From Gammaproteobacteria bacterium bin55 (GTDB lineage Bacteria > Pseudomonadota > Gammaproteobacteria > Pseudomonadales > Azotimanducaceae): DNA of 53,008 nucleotides. Position 1 is the first letter of the stretch; each line of letters opens with the position of its first letter. The stretch spans positions 1 to 53,008 of the forward strand of contig MPMU01000004.1 of NCBI GenBank assembly GCA_002238665.1, given 5' to 3'. The notes under the pieces are model-generated. The model had not been told where the DNA came from, searched no databases, and worked only from the letters and a program-made list of their open reading frames with translations. Below are positions 1 through 9,400 of this stretch, piece by piece. Made by a program: the position numbers and the translations under genes.

Positions 1-384
1 GAATTCGGTAGCGACCTGATTCATCGTATGTGGATAATCGCGTCCCAGCATTACCACATCATCCATATTTGTTTTAAACAGAATGTTCTGTTCAGGTCCA
101 TCGCCTTGGACCTCAAAGTCCGTTGCGATGAACGGAGCGTCCTCTACTTCTATACATAGTTTTTCCACGGGCGTGACTAGATAAAAACTAGTGCCTTCAC
201 GTCTGAGTATCGAGGAAAACACTTTGGCGATTCCTTTTCGGGTAATTTCTCTACCGTCATGGAACCAAGTTCCATCCGCCTGAATCCGGATGTCGATAAC
301 GCCTTCTCTTTGCGGATTCCAAGTGTGAACTGGCGGATATTTTTGAGACTTTAGTAGCTCAATGAGTCCTTGGTAGGCTGACAC
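1..384 (-). CDS. DUF1285 family protein, C-terminus cut by window edge
   Basis: The first 128 codons of a minus-strand gene whose 3' end lies outside the window. The readable protein contains the stretch DIRIQADGTWFHDGREI followed by FSSILRREG, YLVTPVEK and APFIA, which I recognise as the DUF1285 family of small proteobacterial proteins; its biochemical role is not established. The start is GTG at 384 (TTG at 387 is also possible), because an in-frame TGA at 391-393 lies just upstream. That TGA is also the terminal stop of the moaA reading frame, so the two genes are nearly fused and probably co-transcribed. Confidence 0.8.
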   Translation of the reverse strand, partial: MSAYQGLIELLKSQKYPPVHTWNPQREGVIDIRIQADGTWFHDGREITRKGIAKVFSSILRREGTSFYLVTPVEKLCIEVEDAPFIATDFEVQGDGPEQNILFKTNMDDVVMLGRDYPHTMNQVATEF

Positions 385-390
385 CAAAAC

Positions 391-1356
391 TCAACCACCG
401 ATAAATTTCATGACGGTAGTTTCTCCTGTAAACGCAACAGACTGTTTATCTGCCATTGCGTTACGAAGGATGGGTTGGAGTTTTTGCAAAGCTAAATCAA
501 GAGGAAGTGCAAGCAATGGACGAAGAGCATAGTGGCTTTAATTCGAAAGACAACCATACAGATCACCGTTTGACGATATACGAAGCCGAGAACATGTGCG
601 ACAGAATGGCTCAGATTCATTGGCGATGATTCCAAAGAAACCTCGTCCCGGAATCTCATAACGAATCGATGTCGAATCGACCGGTGCGTTAGCAGGACGT
701 ATTTCGTACTTTTCTTGAATAATTGAGAGTATCTCTTTCATGCCTATGTATTCCTGAGCATAGAGATTGCTGTACTTCAAGTGCCCCATATTCATGAGTT
801 CGATGTAACGAAGCTCAATCTGTCGGTCCAGACTGTAGTCAAGTAATGGAAGAATCTGATTCTCATTACCCGACCGAACGGGTACCGTGTTGATCTTGAC
901 CCGCATCCCAGCATCGAGACTCATTTCGATTCCTTTTTGGACTGTTGCCAGGTCCCCACTTCTTGCAATGGACCGAAACTTCGAGGCATCCAGAGTATCC
1001 AAGCTGATGTTAATTCGCTTGAGTCCCGTCTCTCGTATCACTGGCATGTATCGCGGAAGCAACTGTCCATTCGTGGTGATACCAACATCGTCGAGACCTA
1101 GGGACATGACACCGCGCAGAAACTCCTCGAATTTCTTCGAGAGCAGTGGTTCACCTCCGGTAATGCGTAGCCGATTTACACCTGCACCTTCCACAACCAA
1201 GCGGACTGCATGAAACAACTCTTCACCGTTAAGTTCATGCGAAAGGGGTTGGAGTTTCTTACCATCGGGCACACAATACGTGCAAGCGTAATTACAAGCC
1301 GAAGTCAGGCTAACCCGTAGATTTTTGAACTGGCGACCAAGACGGTCAATGATCAT
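391..1356 (-). pseudogene. moaA: GTP 3',8-cyclase MoaA, reading frame interrupted by an in-frame TAA
   Basis: MoaA is a radical-SAM enzyme that starts molybdenum cofactor synthesis by converting GTP to 3',8-cyclo-GTP. The N-terminal radical-SAM cluster motif CNYACTYC and the Gly-rich TGGEPLL motif are intact, and so is the second-cluster region FCRTCSRLR followed by GCL. Translation meets TAA at 538-540 after residue 272. The same frame then continues without a break through SHYALRPLLALPLD and ends in MKFIGG before TGA at 391-393. That ending matches the conserved C-terminal Gly-Gly tail of MoaA, which enters the active site. Full length would be 321 codons, normal for the family. One sense-to-stop change, a sequencing error or stop readthrough could explain it. 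If the stop is real, the product lacks the Gly-Gly tail and is probably inactive. The gene lies 45 bp after murF. Confidence 0.85.
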
Positions 1357-1401
1357 GGGAGCGAATACTCAATCCCAATTAGGAGAGGTAATAATGGGAA
1401 G

Positions 1402-2790
1402 TCAATTGTAGTGTTGCGCTGGCTCTGTCTCGCGCTTGCCAGAAAAGCGGACTCTTAACTTTTGACAGAAGTTGCTCGTCCAAAAAACCGTGTTTGAACC
1501 TTTTACCAAGATGGCTTGGTACTCTTCAGCGTGGCTATTGCACCAATCCACACAAGCAGAATCCACAATGTCAAAATGTGCCACATGAGAAGGTAACAGA
1601 TCCTTTAGGATCGCAATCTTGGATCCGACGGTGACAACCGCATCTATCCCCTCCACCTGGTTGACCAATTCTCTGTGGTAGGTCTCGGAATCATCTCCCA
1701 ACTCGTTCATATCTCCTAATATCGCAAGTTTTCTCTTGAAACGCGATTGTCGAAACTGCAACAGACTGGCCTGCATGCTGGATGGGTTGGCGTTATAGCT
1801 ATCGTCAATGAGAATAGTGCTGCCTAGTTTGAACTGTTGCCCGCGCCCTGCAGGTAAGTCAAATTCGGTATCCTTAAGTCGCGTTAGCGGGAGATCTAAT
1901 CCCTGAACTACAGCGGCTACCGCTGCCAAAGTTTGTGCACGATGAGATCCACCGCCAGGGACAGCAGATCTTATTACTCCTTGGCTGGTACTTATTTCCA
2001 CAAGGTCATCTTCAATTACGGAGTAGGTAACATCATCGCTAGGACCTTGTCCGAATGTCACTAATCTGTGATTCTCTGAGATCACACGTACAGCGTCTTC
2101 TTTTAAATCAGACGGAACGACAGCTATCCCGGCAATCCCAAGTCCGTTGAATATCGAGAGTTTCTCTTGTAATAGATTCTGACGACTGCCAAAATTGCCG
2201 ATATGTGCTTCCTGAACGTTTAAGCAAACTGCAATGTCTGGTGTAGCCAGCGAAGCTAATTTTTCGATTTCGCCGGGATGATTGGTACCGATCTCCAACA
2301 CCACACTTGGTGCTGAGGTGCTGGCCCTTACGATACTGAGAGGTACACCTAGGTGATTATTGAAACTCCCTTCGGCAGCACTACCGTTAAGAATTTGGTT
2401 GAGCATTTCCTTGAAAGTGGTTTTGCCGCTACTACCTGTCACAGCAATGACTGGATAATTGATCTGCTTTCTTCGATAACGCGCTAGACGCCACAAGGCA
2501 TCCAACGAATCCTCTACCAGGATATGTGGTATGGATTCTTCCACTGGTTCGCTTACTAGCGCACCAACGGCACCATTTTCCACTGCAGCTTCGACAAAAT
2601 CGTGTCCATTGCGAGGACTCTGGTCAAAGATATTGAACTCTGGACGAGGTGCGCCAGATAGAGCAATAAACAGATCGCCAGACTTGACTTTCCGTGAATC
2701 TACAGTGATTCCAGTGACATTTGGCCCCTTTGTCTCAGGTTTACCAAGTCCTTTACACAGGTCTTCCCAGGTCCAGAGAATATCGCTCAA
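1402..2790 (-). CDS. murF: UDP-N-acetylmuramoyl-tripeptide--D-alanyl-D-alanine ligase MurF
   Basis: A 462-residue cytoplasmic Mur ligase that adds D-Ala-D-Ala to the UDP-MurNAc-tripeptide, the last cytoplasmic step of the muropeptide precursor. The N-terminal domain holds ITVDSRKVKSGDLFIAL. The central ATP-binding loop is VTGSSGKTT, followed by FNNHLGVPLS and the conserved EIGTNHPGEI. The C-terminal domain has LIDDSYNANPSSMQASL and ILGDMNELG. These are MurF hallmarks, and the length is typical. The start is TTG: the same frame has a TGA six codons upstream, and a GGTGGA lies about 6 nt before the TTG. It sits 26 bp after the symporter gene and before moaA, not with murE/mraY as is usual. Confidence 0.92.
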   Translation of the reverse strand: MSDILWTWEDLCKGLGKPETKGPNVTGITVDSRKVKSGDLFIALSGAPRPEFNIFDQSPRNGHDFVEAAVENGAVGALVSEPVEESIPHILVEDSLDALWRLARYRRKQINYPVIAVTGSSGKTTFKEMLNQILNGSAAEGSFNNHLGVPLSIVRASTSAPSVVLEIGTNHPGEIEKLASLATPDIAVCLNVQEAHIGNFGSRQNLLQEKLSIFNGLGIAGIAVVPSDLKEDAVRVISENHRLVTFGQGPSDDVTYSVIEDDLVEISTSQGVIRSAVPGGGSHRAQTLAAVAAVVQGLDLPLTRLKDTEFDLPAGRGQQFKLGSTILIDDSYNANPSSMQASLLQFRQSRFKRKLAILGDMNELGDDSETYHRELVNQVEGIDAVVTVGSKIAILKDLLPSHVAHFDIVDSACVDWCNSHAEEYQAILVKGSNTVFWTSNFCQKLRVRFSGKRETEPAQHYN

Positions 2791-2816
2791 GGAGCATCCA
2801 CCATGTCAGCTTCTCG

Positions 2817-4487
2817 TCACTCAGATTTTTCACCAAAATCTTTGAGTGTCGCTTTCATTTCCTTGGCGAGCAAAGTAATGCCAAGTAAATTCGGTACAGC
2901 CATCAGCACAATGAATATGGCTGCTAACTTCCACACAACCGATGTATCGATGAACGCCGCCGAAAAGAACACAATGCAATAGATGATCCGATACGGCAAT
3001 ACCAATTTTGTACCGAAAAGATAGGTGATTGCACGGTCCCCGTAATAACTCCAAGCAATTGCCGTAGAGAACGCGAACAACAATAATCCAATTGCCACGA
3101 GATCAGCTCCTACGTCACCCAGAATGCTGGTTCTGAAGGCTTCCTGGGTAAGCGGCACTGAGTGCAGTAAGGACTTCCCAGTAAATTCGAAATCTGAGTC
3201 GACTGCACCGTCGGTCACATTGAGCACACCTGTGAAAGGTTCACCCGCCAAGTTGATCTGTACATCTTCTGCGATGGATCGACTATGCAGGATCGTAATT
3301 GGTGTTGTTGACACAATATTTCCGTTTTCTACACGAAGCTCGCCCGAGAAGACATCCACTTCATCGTTTTCTGGACCTGAGAACTCATTGAGATGCTCTG
3401 CAAGTTGCATTGTGTCTTCGGCACTCGATTCGTTGTATACACCAGCCACAATTTCCATGTCCCCGTGAACAAATGATTGATCGAATTTATCCATCCAAAC
3501 ACCAGTGGACAGTATGACTAGACCGGTGAGAGTACATATGCAGAGAGTGTCGATAAAAGGTTCCAGTAGAGAAACAAGGCCTTCTGGAATTGGATGATCT
3601 GCTTTTGCACTCGCATGTGCGATGGGAGCGGACCCCTGCCCTGCTTCGTTCGAAAACAGCCCACGTCCTACACCTTTCGTGAAGGCATAGGCAAAGCCCG
3701 CACCTAGAAATCCACCGACTGCAGCACTTCCTGAAAATGCCGAAGCAAAGATCATGCCAAATGCTTCTGGAATCGTTGAGTAATTCTGGATCAGAACAAC
3801 GACCGCTCCGATGCCATAGAGAAACGCCATGAAGGGTACCAAGATCGAAGTTACTTGAGCAATGCGCTTGATCCCGCCGATTATGACCAATGCGAGCAAT
3901 AAAGCCATAAGTCCACTTGTAACCCACCCTGGAATGCCAAACGATGACTCCATGCCACTTGCCATACTATTGCTCTGCGGCAGGTTACCCGTGCCAAACA
4001 CGCAGATGACAGTTGCGACAGCAAAAATCACGGCCAGCCACTTCATATTCAGTCGTTTTTCGAGGAAATACCAAGCGCCGCCATTCATCTCACCGTGCTC
4101 ATCCTGCTCTCGATATTTGTGAGCTAGAGTAACTTCCACAAATTTTGTAGTCATCCCTAGAAATGCTGTCACCCACATCCACAGCAACGCAGCAGGACCA
4201 CCAATGAACAATGCAAAGGCTACGCCTGCGACATTTCCTGTACCGACCGTGCCGGAAAGTGCTGTAGAGAGCGCTTGGAAGTGACTGGTATCGCCAGGAG
4301 CGGTTCCGCTATCCTCTTTGCCGAGGAATATTCGCCAGGCACGACCAAAAAACCGGACCTGTGGTACGCCAAGGTAGATAGTGAAGAAGATTCCAACTCC
4401 AAGCAACAAAAATGGGAACCACAGTGCGCCGCCTAAGAATCCGTCGATTAAATCGAGGATTTGTTTAATTTGGTCAATACCGAACAT
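2817..4487 (-). CDS. Sodium:alanine symporter (AgcS family) with a large extra-membrane insert
   Basis: A 556-residue inner-membrane transporter of the alanine/glycine:cation symporter family, which imports small amino acids with Na+. Family motifs seen are GTVGTGNVAGVA near residue 80, GGPAALLWMW, KGVGRGLFSNEAGQGSAP near 271-288 and AFSTAIAWSYYGDRA near 472-486. AgcS proteins are usually about 450-490 residues. The excess here is a hydrophilic, acidic stretch at about residues 334-445, between the helix TGLVILSTGVW and the segment before the last helices. I infer an extra domain, periplasmic if the usual topology holds. The ribosome site AAGGAGAG lies just before the ATG. It heads the minus-strand run with murF and moaA. 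Confidence 0.9.
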   Translation of the reverse strand: MFGIDQIKQILDLIDGFLGGALWFPFLLLGVGIFFTIYLGVPQVRFFGRAWRIFLGKEDSGTAPGDTSHFQALSTALSGTVGTGNVAGVAFALFIGGPAALLWMWVTAFLGMTTKFVEVTLAHKYREQDEHGEMNGGAWYFLEKRLNMKWLAVIFAVATVICVFGTGNLPQSNSMASGMESSFGIPGWVTSGLMALLLALVIIGGIKRIAQVTSILVPFMAFLYGIGAVVVLIQNYSTIPEAFGMIFASAFSGSAAVGGFLGAGFAYAFTKGVGRGLFSNEAGQGSAPIAHASAKADHPIPEGLVSLLEPFIDTLCICTLTGLVILSTGVWMDKFDQSFVHGDMEIVAGVYNESSAEDTMQLAEHLNEFSGPENDEVDVFSGELRVENGNIVSTTPITILHSRSIAEDVQINLAGEPFTGVLNVTDGAVDSDFEFTGKSLLHSVPLTQEAFRTSILGDVGADLVAIGLLLFAFSTAIAWSYYGDRAITYLFGTKLVLPYRIIYCIVFFSAAFIDTSVVWKLAAIFIVLMAVPNLLGITLLAKEMKATLKDFGEKSE

Positions 4488-4617
4488 ATCTCTCCTTTTT
4501 AGCAGAGCAATCTAAATCTGGAACTCCCTGACAGAGTTGGATTACCTAGGTGATGCTAATCTTATCGCACCGGCACACATTGATTACCGAAGGCGCAAAA
4601 GGGTCTTAGCACAAACA

Positions 4618-4848
4618 TTAGTCGTCAGAATCTTTCCAAGGACGAGGAATCAGAATAGACCGAATAATTTCAAGACAGACAAATAAACCAACAATCGACC
4701 AGAAGCCAGGAGCATGAAATGCTTCGGGTAACCAGGAGAAGAATGTCATGCCAATACCGCCAACAGTCCACACTAGCCAGAATGGAATAGAAAGAAAAAT
4801 GGCAAATAAGAAACCTATCAGCCAACCTACAATGGGAATCGCAAACAT
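4618..4848 (-). CDS. Small hypothetical two-helix membrane protein
   Basis: A 76-residue protein with two hydrophobic segments, at about residues 3-38 (long, possibly two short passes) and 49-66. It ends in a charged tail, IPRPWKDSDD. The many Trp, Phe and Gly residues and a start ATG preceded by GAGGAC about 5 nt upstream support a real gene. I do not recognise the family. It is transcribed toward the symporter, with 130 bp between them, and away from the DUF418 gene. Confidence 0.6.
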   Translation of the reverse strand: MFAIPIVGWLIGFLFAIFLSIPFWLVWTVGGIGMTFFSWLPEAFHAPGFWSIVGLFVCLEIIRSILIPRPWKDSDD

Positions 4849-5051
4849 ATGCGTCCTCGTCTATGGGATAGTCAATACACCTTTAATTTTGGTAATTTTC
4901 GAATCCAAGCATTTTTCTAGCCATCCCTCGCAACAAAAAGAGAGCTTTTGTCACACATGGGTGTTTCGTCCAAAAAATTTCCCTAATCAAATCGTTAGTT
5001 GCGACAGTTCAAAATACTGCCAATCCGTCAACCACATAAGAGGTAACTCTC

Positions 5052-6341
5052 TTGATTCAAGATCAGCCACTTGATCCAAATTCACGGATCGAATCAATCG
5101 ATGTAATTCGAGGTTGGGCACTGCTCGGAATTCTTGTGATCAACATCTGGGCCTTCGCTCAGCCCATGGATATGTCGTTCAATCCAACGTTGTTTGAGAC
5201 TTATGCAGGAGCAGACGTTGCGGCTTTCTTTATATCGTGGATTGGATTTGAAGGTTCTCAACGAGCAATGTTCTCTATGCTGTTTGGAGCTAGCATCGTG
5301 CTATTGACATCGCGATTGGCAAGCGGTGACCGACTCGCGGAAGCCAGAGCCATCTATTATCGTCGCACATGGATTTTGATTGGCTTTGGACTTGTAGACA
5401 TATTACTTTTCTTGTGGTTTGGCGACATCCTTTTGCTCTATGGGCTATTGGGATTATTCCTTTACTTTTTGCGAAATAGCACACCTAAAAAACTCTTGAT
5501 CATCGGCACTACAGTGTTGCTACTGTTATCAGCACTTTTCGCAGGAATTTCAGTCTTCGTTGATGAATTTCGCGAAACTGCGACGATTGCACAAGAAAAG
5601 GTTTTAGCAGGAGAAAAGCTGAGCGCAAACGAAGAAATTGCGGTAGAGGTCATGGATGATCTGAATTTGAGTTTTACGGCAGAAGAACGCGCTGAATTAA
5701 TAGAGAGTCGTAGTGACAGCTATACATCGGCATGGCTTTCCAACTTGCCTCTGGCAGTGGAGATTCAGGTCCAAGATACCTTGTATATGTTGCTCTGGGA
5801 TGCCATGGGCATGATGCTGTTGGGAATGGCTTTATTCAAACTAGGCGTTTTCAGTGCTGAATGTAGCTTCAAAACCTACTGGACGATGCTGATCATCGGG
5901 TTTGGAGTTGGAATTTCGGTGAATACCTACGAAATGCTTGACTCAATGGCGAAAGACTATCACCCAACCTACTTAGCCTGGACTTATCAAATCGGCAGGA
6001 TTAGCACTGCATTCGGATATATAGGGCTCTTTATGTTGATTTGCAAATACAACGTACTCTCCACGCTCCGAAGGGCACTGTCTGCGGTTGGAAAGATGGC
6101 CCTTACAAATTACCTCACACAGTCCGTTTTGTGTTTGATCATTTTTGTATTTTTCGGGCTGTATGGTGAACTTCGATTCCACGAGTTCTATTACGTCGTT
6201 GTAGTAATCTGGGTATTCCAGATTTTCTTCAGTCAGTACTGGCTAAAACACTTCAAATACGGTCCGGTAGAGTGGCTCTGGCGAAGCCTTACTTACAAAC
6301 GTCGCGTCTCCAATCGTATCGAGGCATCTGCAACCAGTTGA
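5052..6341 (+). CDS. DUF418 family membrane protein (YeiB-like)
   Basis: A 429-residue polytopic membrane protein. The N-terminal IDVIRGWALLGILVINIW, the helix pair carrying LLFLWFGDILLLYGLLGL at about residues 118-135, and the C-terminal GKMALTNYLTQSVLC and GPVEWLWRSLTY segments are characteristic of the DUF418/YeiB family, thought to be membrane acyltransferase-like or transport-related but not characterised here. A soluble helical stretch at about residues 176-225 interrupts the membrane helices, as in relatives. The start must be TTG at 5052. An in-frame TAA lies five codons upstream, the next Met is too deep in the conserved region, and AGAGGT lies 7 nt upstream. Confidence 0.82.
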   Translation: MIQDQPLDPNSRIESIDVIRGWALLGILVINIWAFAQPMDMSFNPTLFETYAGADVAAFFISWIGFEGSQRAMFSMLFGASIVLLTSRLASGDRLAEARAIYYRRTWILIGFGLVDILLFLWFGDILLLYGLLGLFLYFLRNSTPKKLLIIGTTVLLLLSALFAGISVFVDEFRETATIAQEKVLAGEKLSANEEIAVEVMDDLNLSFTAEERAELIESRSDSYTSAWLSNLPLAVEIQVQDTLYMLLWDAMGMMLLGMALFKLGVFSAECSFKTYWTMLIIGFGVGISVNTYEMLDSMAKDYHPTYLAWTYQIGRISTAFGYIGLFMLICKYNVLSTLRRALSAVGKMALTNYLTQSVLCLIIFVFFGLYGELRFHEFYYVVVVIWVFQIFFSQYWLKHFKYGPVEWLWRSLTYKRRVSNRIEASATS

Positions 6342-6444
6342 GTATCGACAAGCAACTGAACCTAAATTTTTGGCGCGGCTACACAAATTTCAAGTATTAG
6401 CCATGAAACAACCGCTGGCATCCTACCCATGATCGTACAGTTTG

Positions 6445-9400
6445 TTACCAAGTGTCGATCAATGGAACCCTAACTTGGGGTCCCTCATCGACCGGTTCAT
6501 TGGCTTTCATGCCGGCAATGATCCACCTTCTTGTGTCTGCCGGATCAATCACGTCATCCACTTCAAACACATGACCGGCGTTTAAGCCTTTTCCGCGGTT
6601 ATAGGCATTTTCAACCATCCTCTCATAGGCGGCCTGACGTTCCTTTAGGTCCTCAATTGCTTCGAGTCTTGCTCGTTGTCCCAGCTTTACCTGGCCCTCT
6701 AACCCCATACCACCAAATTCACTTGTGGGCCAAGCAACGACAAATACTGGCAATCGATGATTTCCTCCACCCATAGCTTGGGCACCTAGTCCATATGCCT
6801 TACGAAGAATGACCATGTAGGTGGGAACCTTGATATTGGCACCGATCACGAACATGCGCGCTGCATGACGGACGATAGCGGTTTTCTCGTCCTCCGGACC
6901 TACCATGATTCCGGGGCAGTCACAGAGCAACAGTATCGGTATTTGAAATGCATCACACAGCTTCATGAATCGTGCCGCCTTATCTGCGGCATCGCTATCA
7001 ATCGCGCCTGAAATCACAGCTGGATTGTTTGCTATCACACCCATGGGCTTACCTTCAATCCGTAGGAACGAAGTGATCATCGCGGTACCAAATTGAGGAC
7101 GAAGTTCGAGGACAGAATCCCTATCGGCGAGGATATTGAGCAGCTCCCGGATGTCATAAACTCGAAGTCGATTTTCCGGAATAACGTGTCGCAGTAAACG
7201 CTGGTCCGGAGCTTCCCAACTCACTAGAGGGCCTTGAAAGTAAGACAGGTATCGTTTGGTTACTTCGACTGCTTCCTCTTCGTCCTTCACGGCAATGTCC
7301 ACGACACCATTTTGGACTTGCACCGACATAGGGCCAACTTCCTCTGGACTATAAACGCCAAGACCGCCTCCTTCAATCATGGCTGGACCGCCGATACCAA
7401 TGCTCGAGTTTTCAGTTGCAATGATCACGTCACAACATCCGAGCAGTACAGCATTGCCAGCAAAACAGAACCCAGCATTCACGCCAACGACTGGTACTCG
7501 ACCGCTGAGATTGCTGAGCAGTGCCCAAGACGGCGTGTTTAATCCCCCTCCTCCTGAAATTACCGGTGAGCCTCCACGACCAGGACGCGCATTTCGGCTT
7601 CCTCCACCTGCTCTACCTCCGCCACCTTCGGTAAAGAGTACCAATGGGGAGTTGATCTTTGCTGCCGTCTGGAACATGCGGTCCATCATCTTGTGATTCA
7701 TTCCGCCTTGCGAACCAGCAAGTACCGAATAGTCGTAAGACATCAGTACACACCGGGACTTCTCTTCTCGGAATTCGTGCCCATTGACGTGCCCAAAACC
7801 CATAACCAAGCCATCTGAAGGTGCGTAATCAAGAAGCTCGTCCACAGTTCCGTGCAAGCCTTGTCCAACCGCTAGTGAACCCCATTGCACGAATGAACCA
7901 TCATCGGCCAAGTCGTAGATATTTTCACGAGCTGTGCGACCTGCTTGGCCATGCCGTTTTGTTGTCTGTCGAATTCGGGATTCATCTGTCGTAAGAGATC
8001 TACGACGAATGACTTCTGCTAGATCAGGTCTTGGAGTATCCAGATCCAACTCGACCTCACCTTCTTGACGACTCTTGGCAACTTCCTGTTCCTTGACGAC
8101 CAGTAGCACCGTATCTTCCAGCACTGTATCGCCTTCTTTGATATTGATTTCTGAGACCACACCACTCGCTGGAGCAAACACTACATGTTCCATTTTCATG
8201 GCACTCAGCACGATGATTTCTTGCGTTTCAACGACTTCAGAACCTAGATCGATTTCAAGACTCTGGATAGTCGCCTGCATCGTGGCACGAACTGGAAAAT
8301 AACCTTCGTCAAAAGTCCGCTGTTTTGCAGCTCTTGCGCGTTGCTCTTCTCGTTGTTGTCGACCCTCTCTTAATACTGCTAATGGATCAGCGGTGTCAAG
8401 CTTCGCACCAGCGAGCTCAACTGTAGAAGATTCACCTCTCTTTGCAAAAACTGCTGTTTCTCGTTCCTTTGTGAGAGTCTGTAGATTTTCATCTATGAAC
8501 CTAGTTCTCATGCGACCAGAGGCGATTTCAGGGTCGGCCAGGATATTCATTAGAACATTGAGATTTGTCTCTACTCCGTCAATGACAAATTCACCCAACG
8601 CGCGATTTGCGCGAGTGACCGTCTCCGAGAAGCTTGAACTACCGCTAGTCACAATCAGTTTTGCAAGCAGTGAGTCGTACAAGGTGCTCGTCCTATAACC
8701 TTCATAACCAAACGTGTCGACCCGTACACCTGGTCCTTGCGAAGGCCGAAAACAGTCGATCAATCCAAACCTCGGAAGAGCTACACCATCAACCTGCAAT
8801 TTTTCCATGTTGATCCGAAGCTGAATAGAGTAACCCCGTGGTTTTGGAGTATCCTCTAGCGAAAGGCCCAAGTCAGCAAGATTTGCACCTGAGGCAATCT
8901 CCAATTGCGTCCGGACCAGATCGACGCCAGTTACTTCCTCTGTAACGGTATGTTCCACTTGTAATCGGGGATTGGCTTCCATGAAGTAAAACGGCGACTC
9001 TTCTGACAGTTCCGATCCGTCCACAAGGAATTCAAACGTCCCGATATTGTCATAGTTCGCAACCGTAGCTAATTTGGTCGCGGCTTCGAAAATTCTCTCC
9101 TTCAACGCTTGAGGCAATTGAGGAGAGGGTGCGACTTCCACTACCTTCTGATGACGTCGCTGAATACTGCAATCTCGTTCACCAAGATGACTTACACCGC
9201 TATGCTGATCGCAAACAACCTGTATTTCGATGTGCAGTGCATTCTGCAGGTACAACTCCGCATACAAGTCACCTGATCCGAACGAAGATTCTGCCTCTGT
9301 CATGCCTCGTTCCAAGGCTGACTGTATTTCCTCTCGAGATTCGATGAGACGCATACCGCGTCCACCACCACCCGATACCGCTTTCAAGATGATTGTGTTT

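Noticed and set aside
4488-4617. Glycine riboswitch before the AgcS symporter
   Set aside because: The leader is short and lacks the paired glycine-aptamer motifs.
4849-5051. Sigma-70 promoter between the small membrane protein and DUF418 genes
   Set aside because: TTG-type and AT-rich hexamers occur but not with acceptable spacing; nothing better than chance.
6342-6444. Bidirectional terminator between DUF418 and the carboxylase
   Set aside because: Only weak GGCT/AGCC pairing with a long loop and no T-run.
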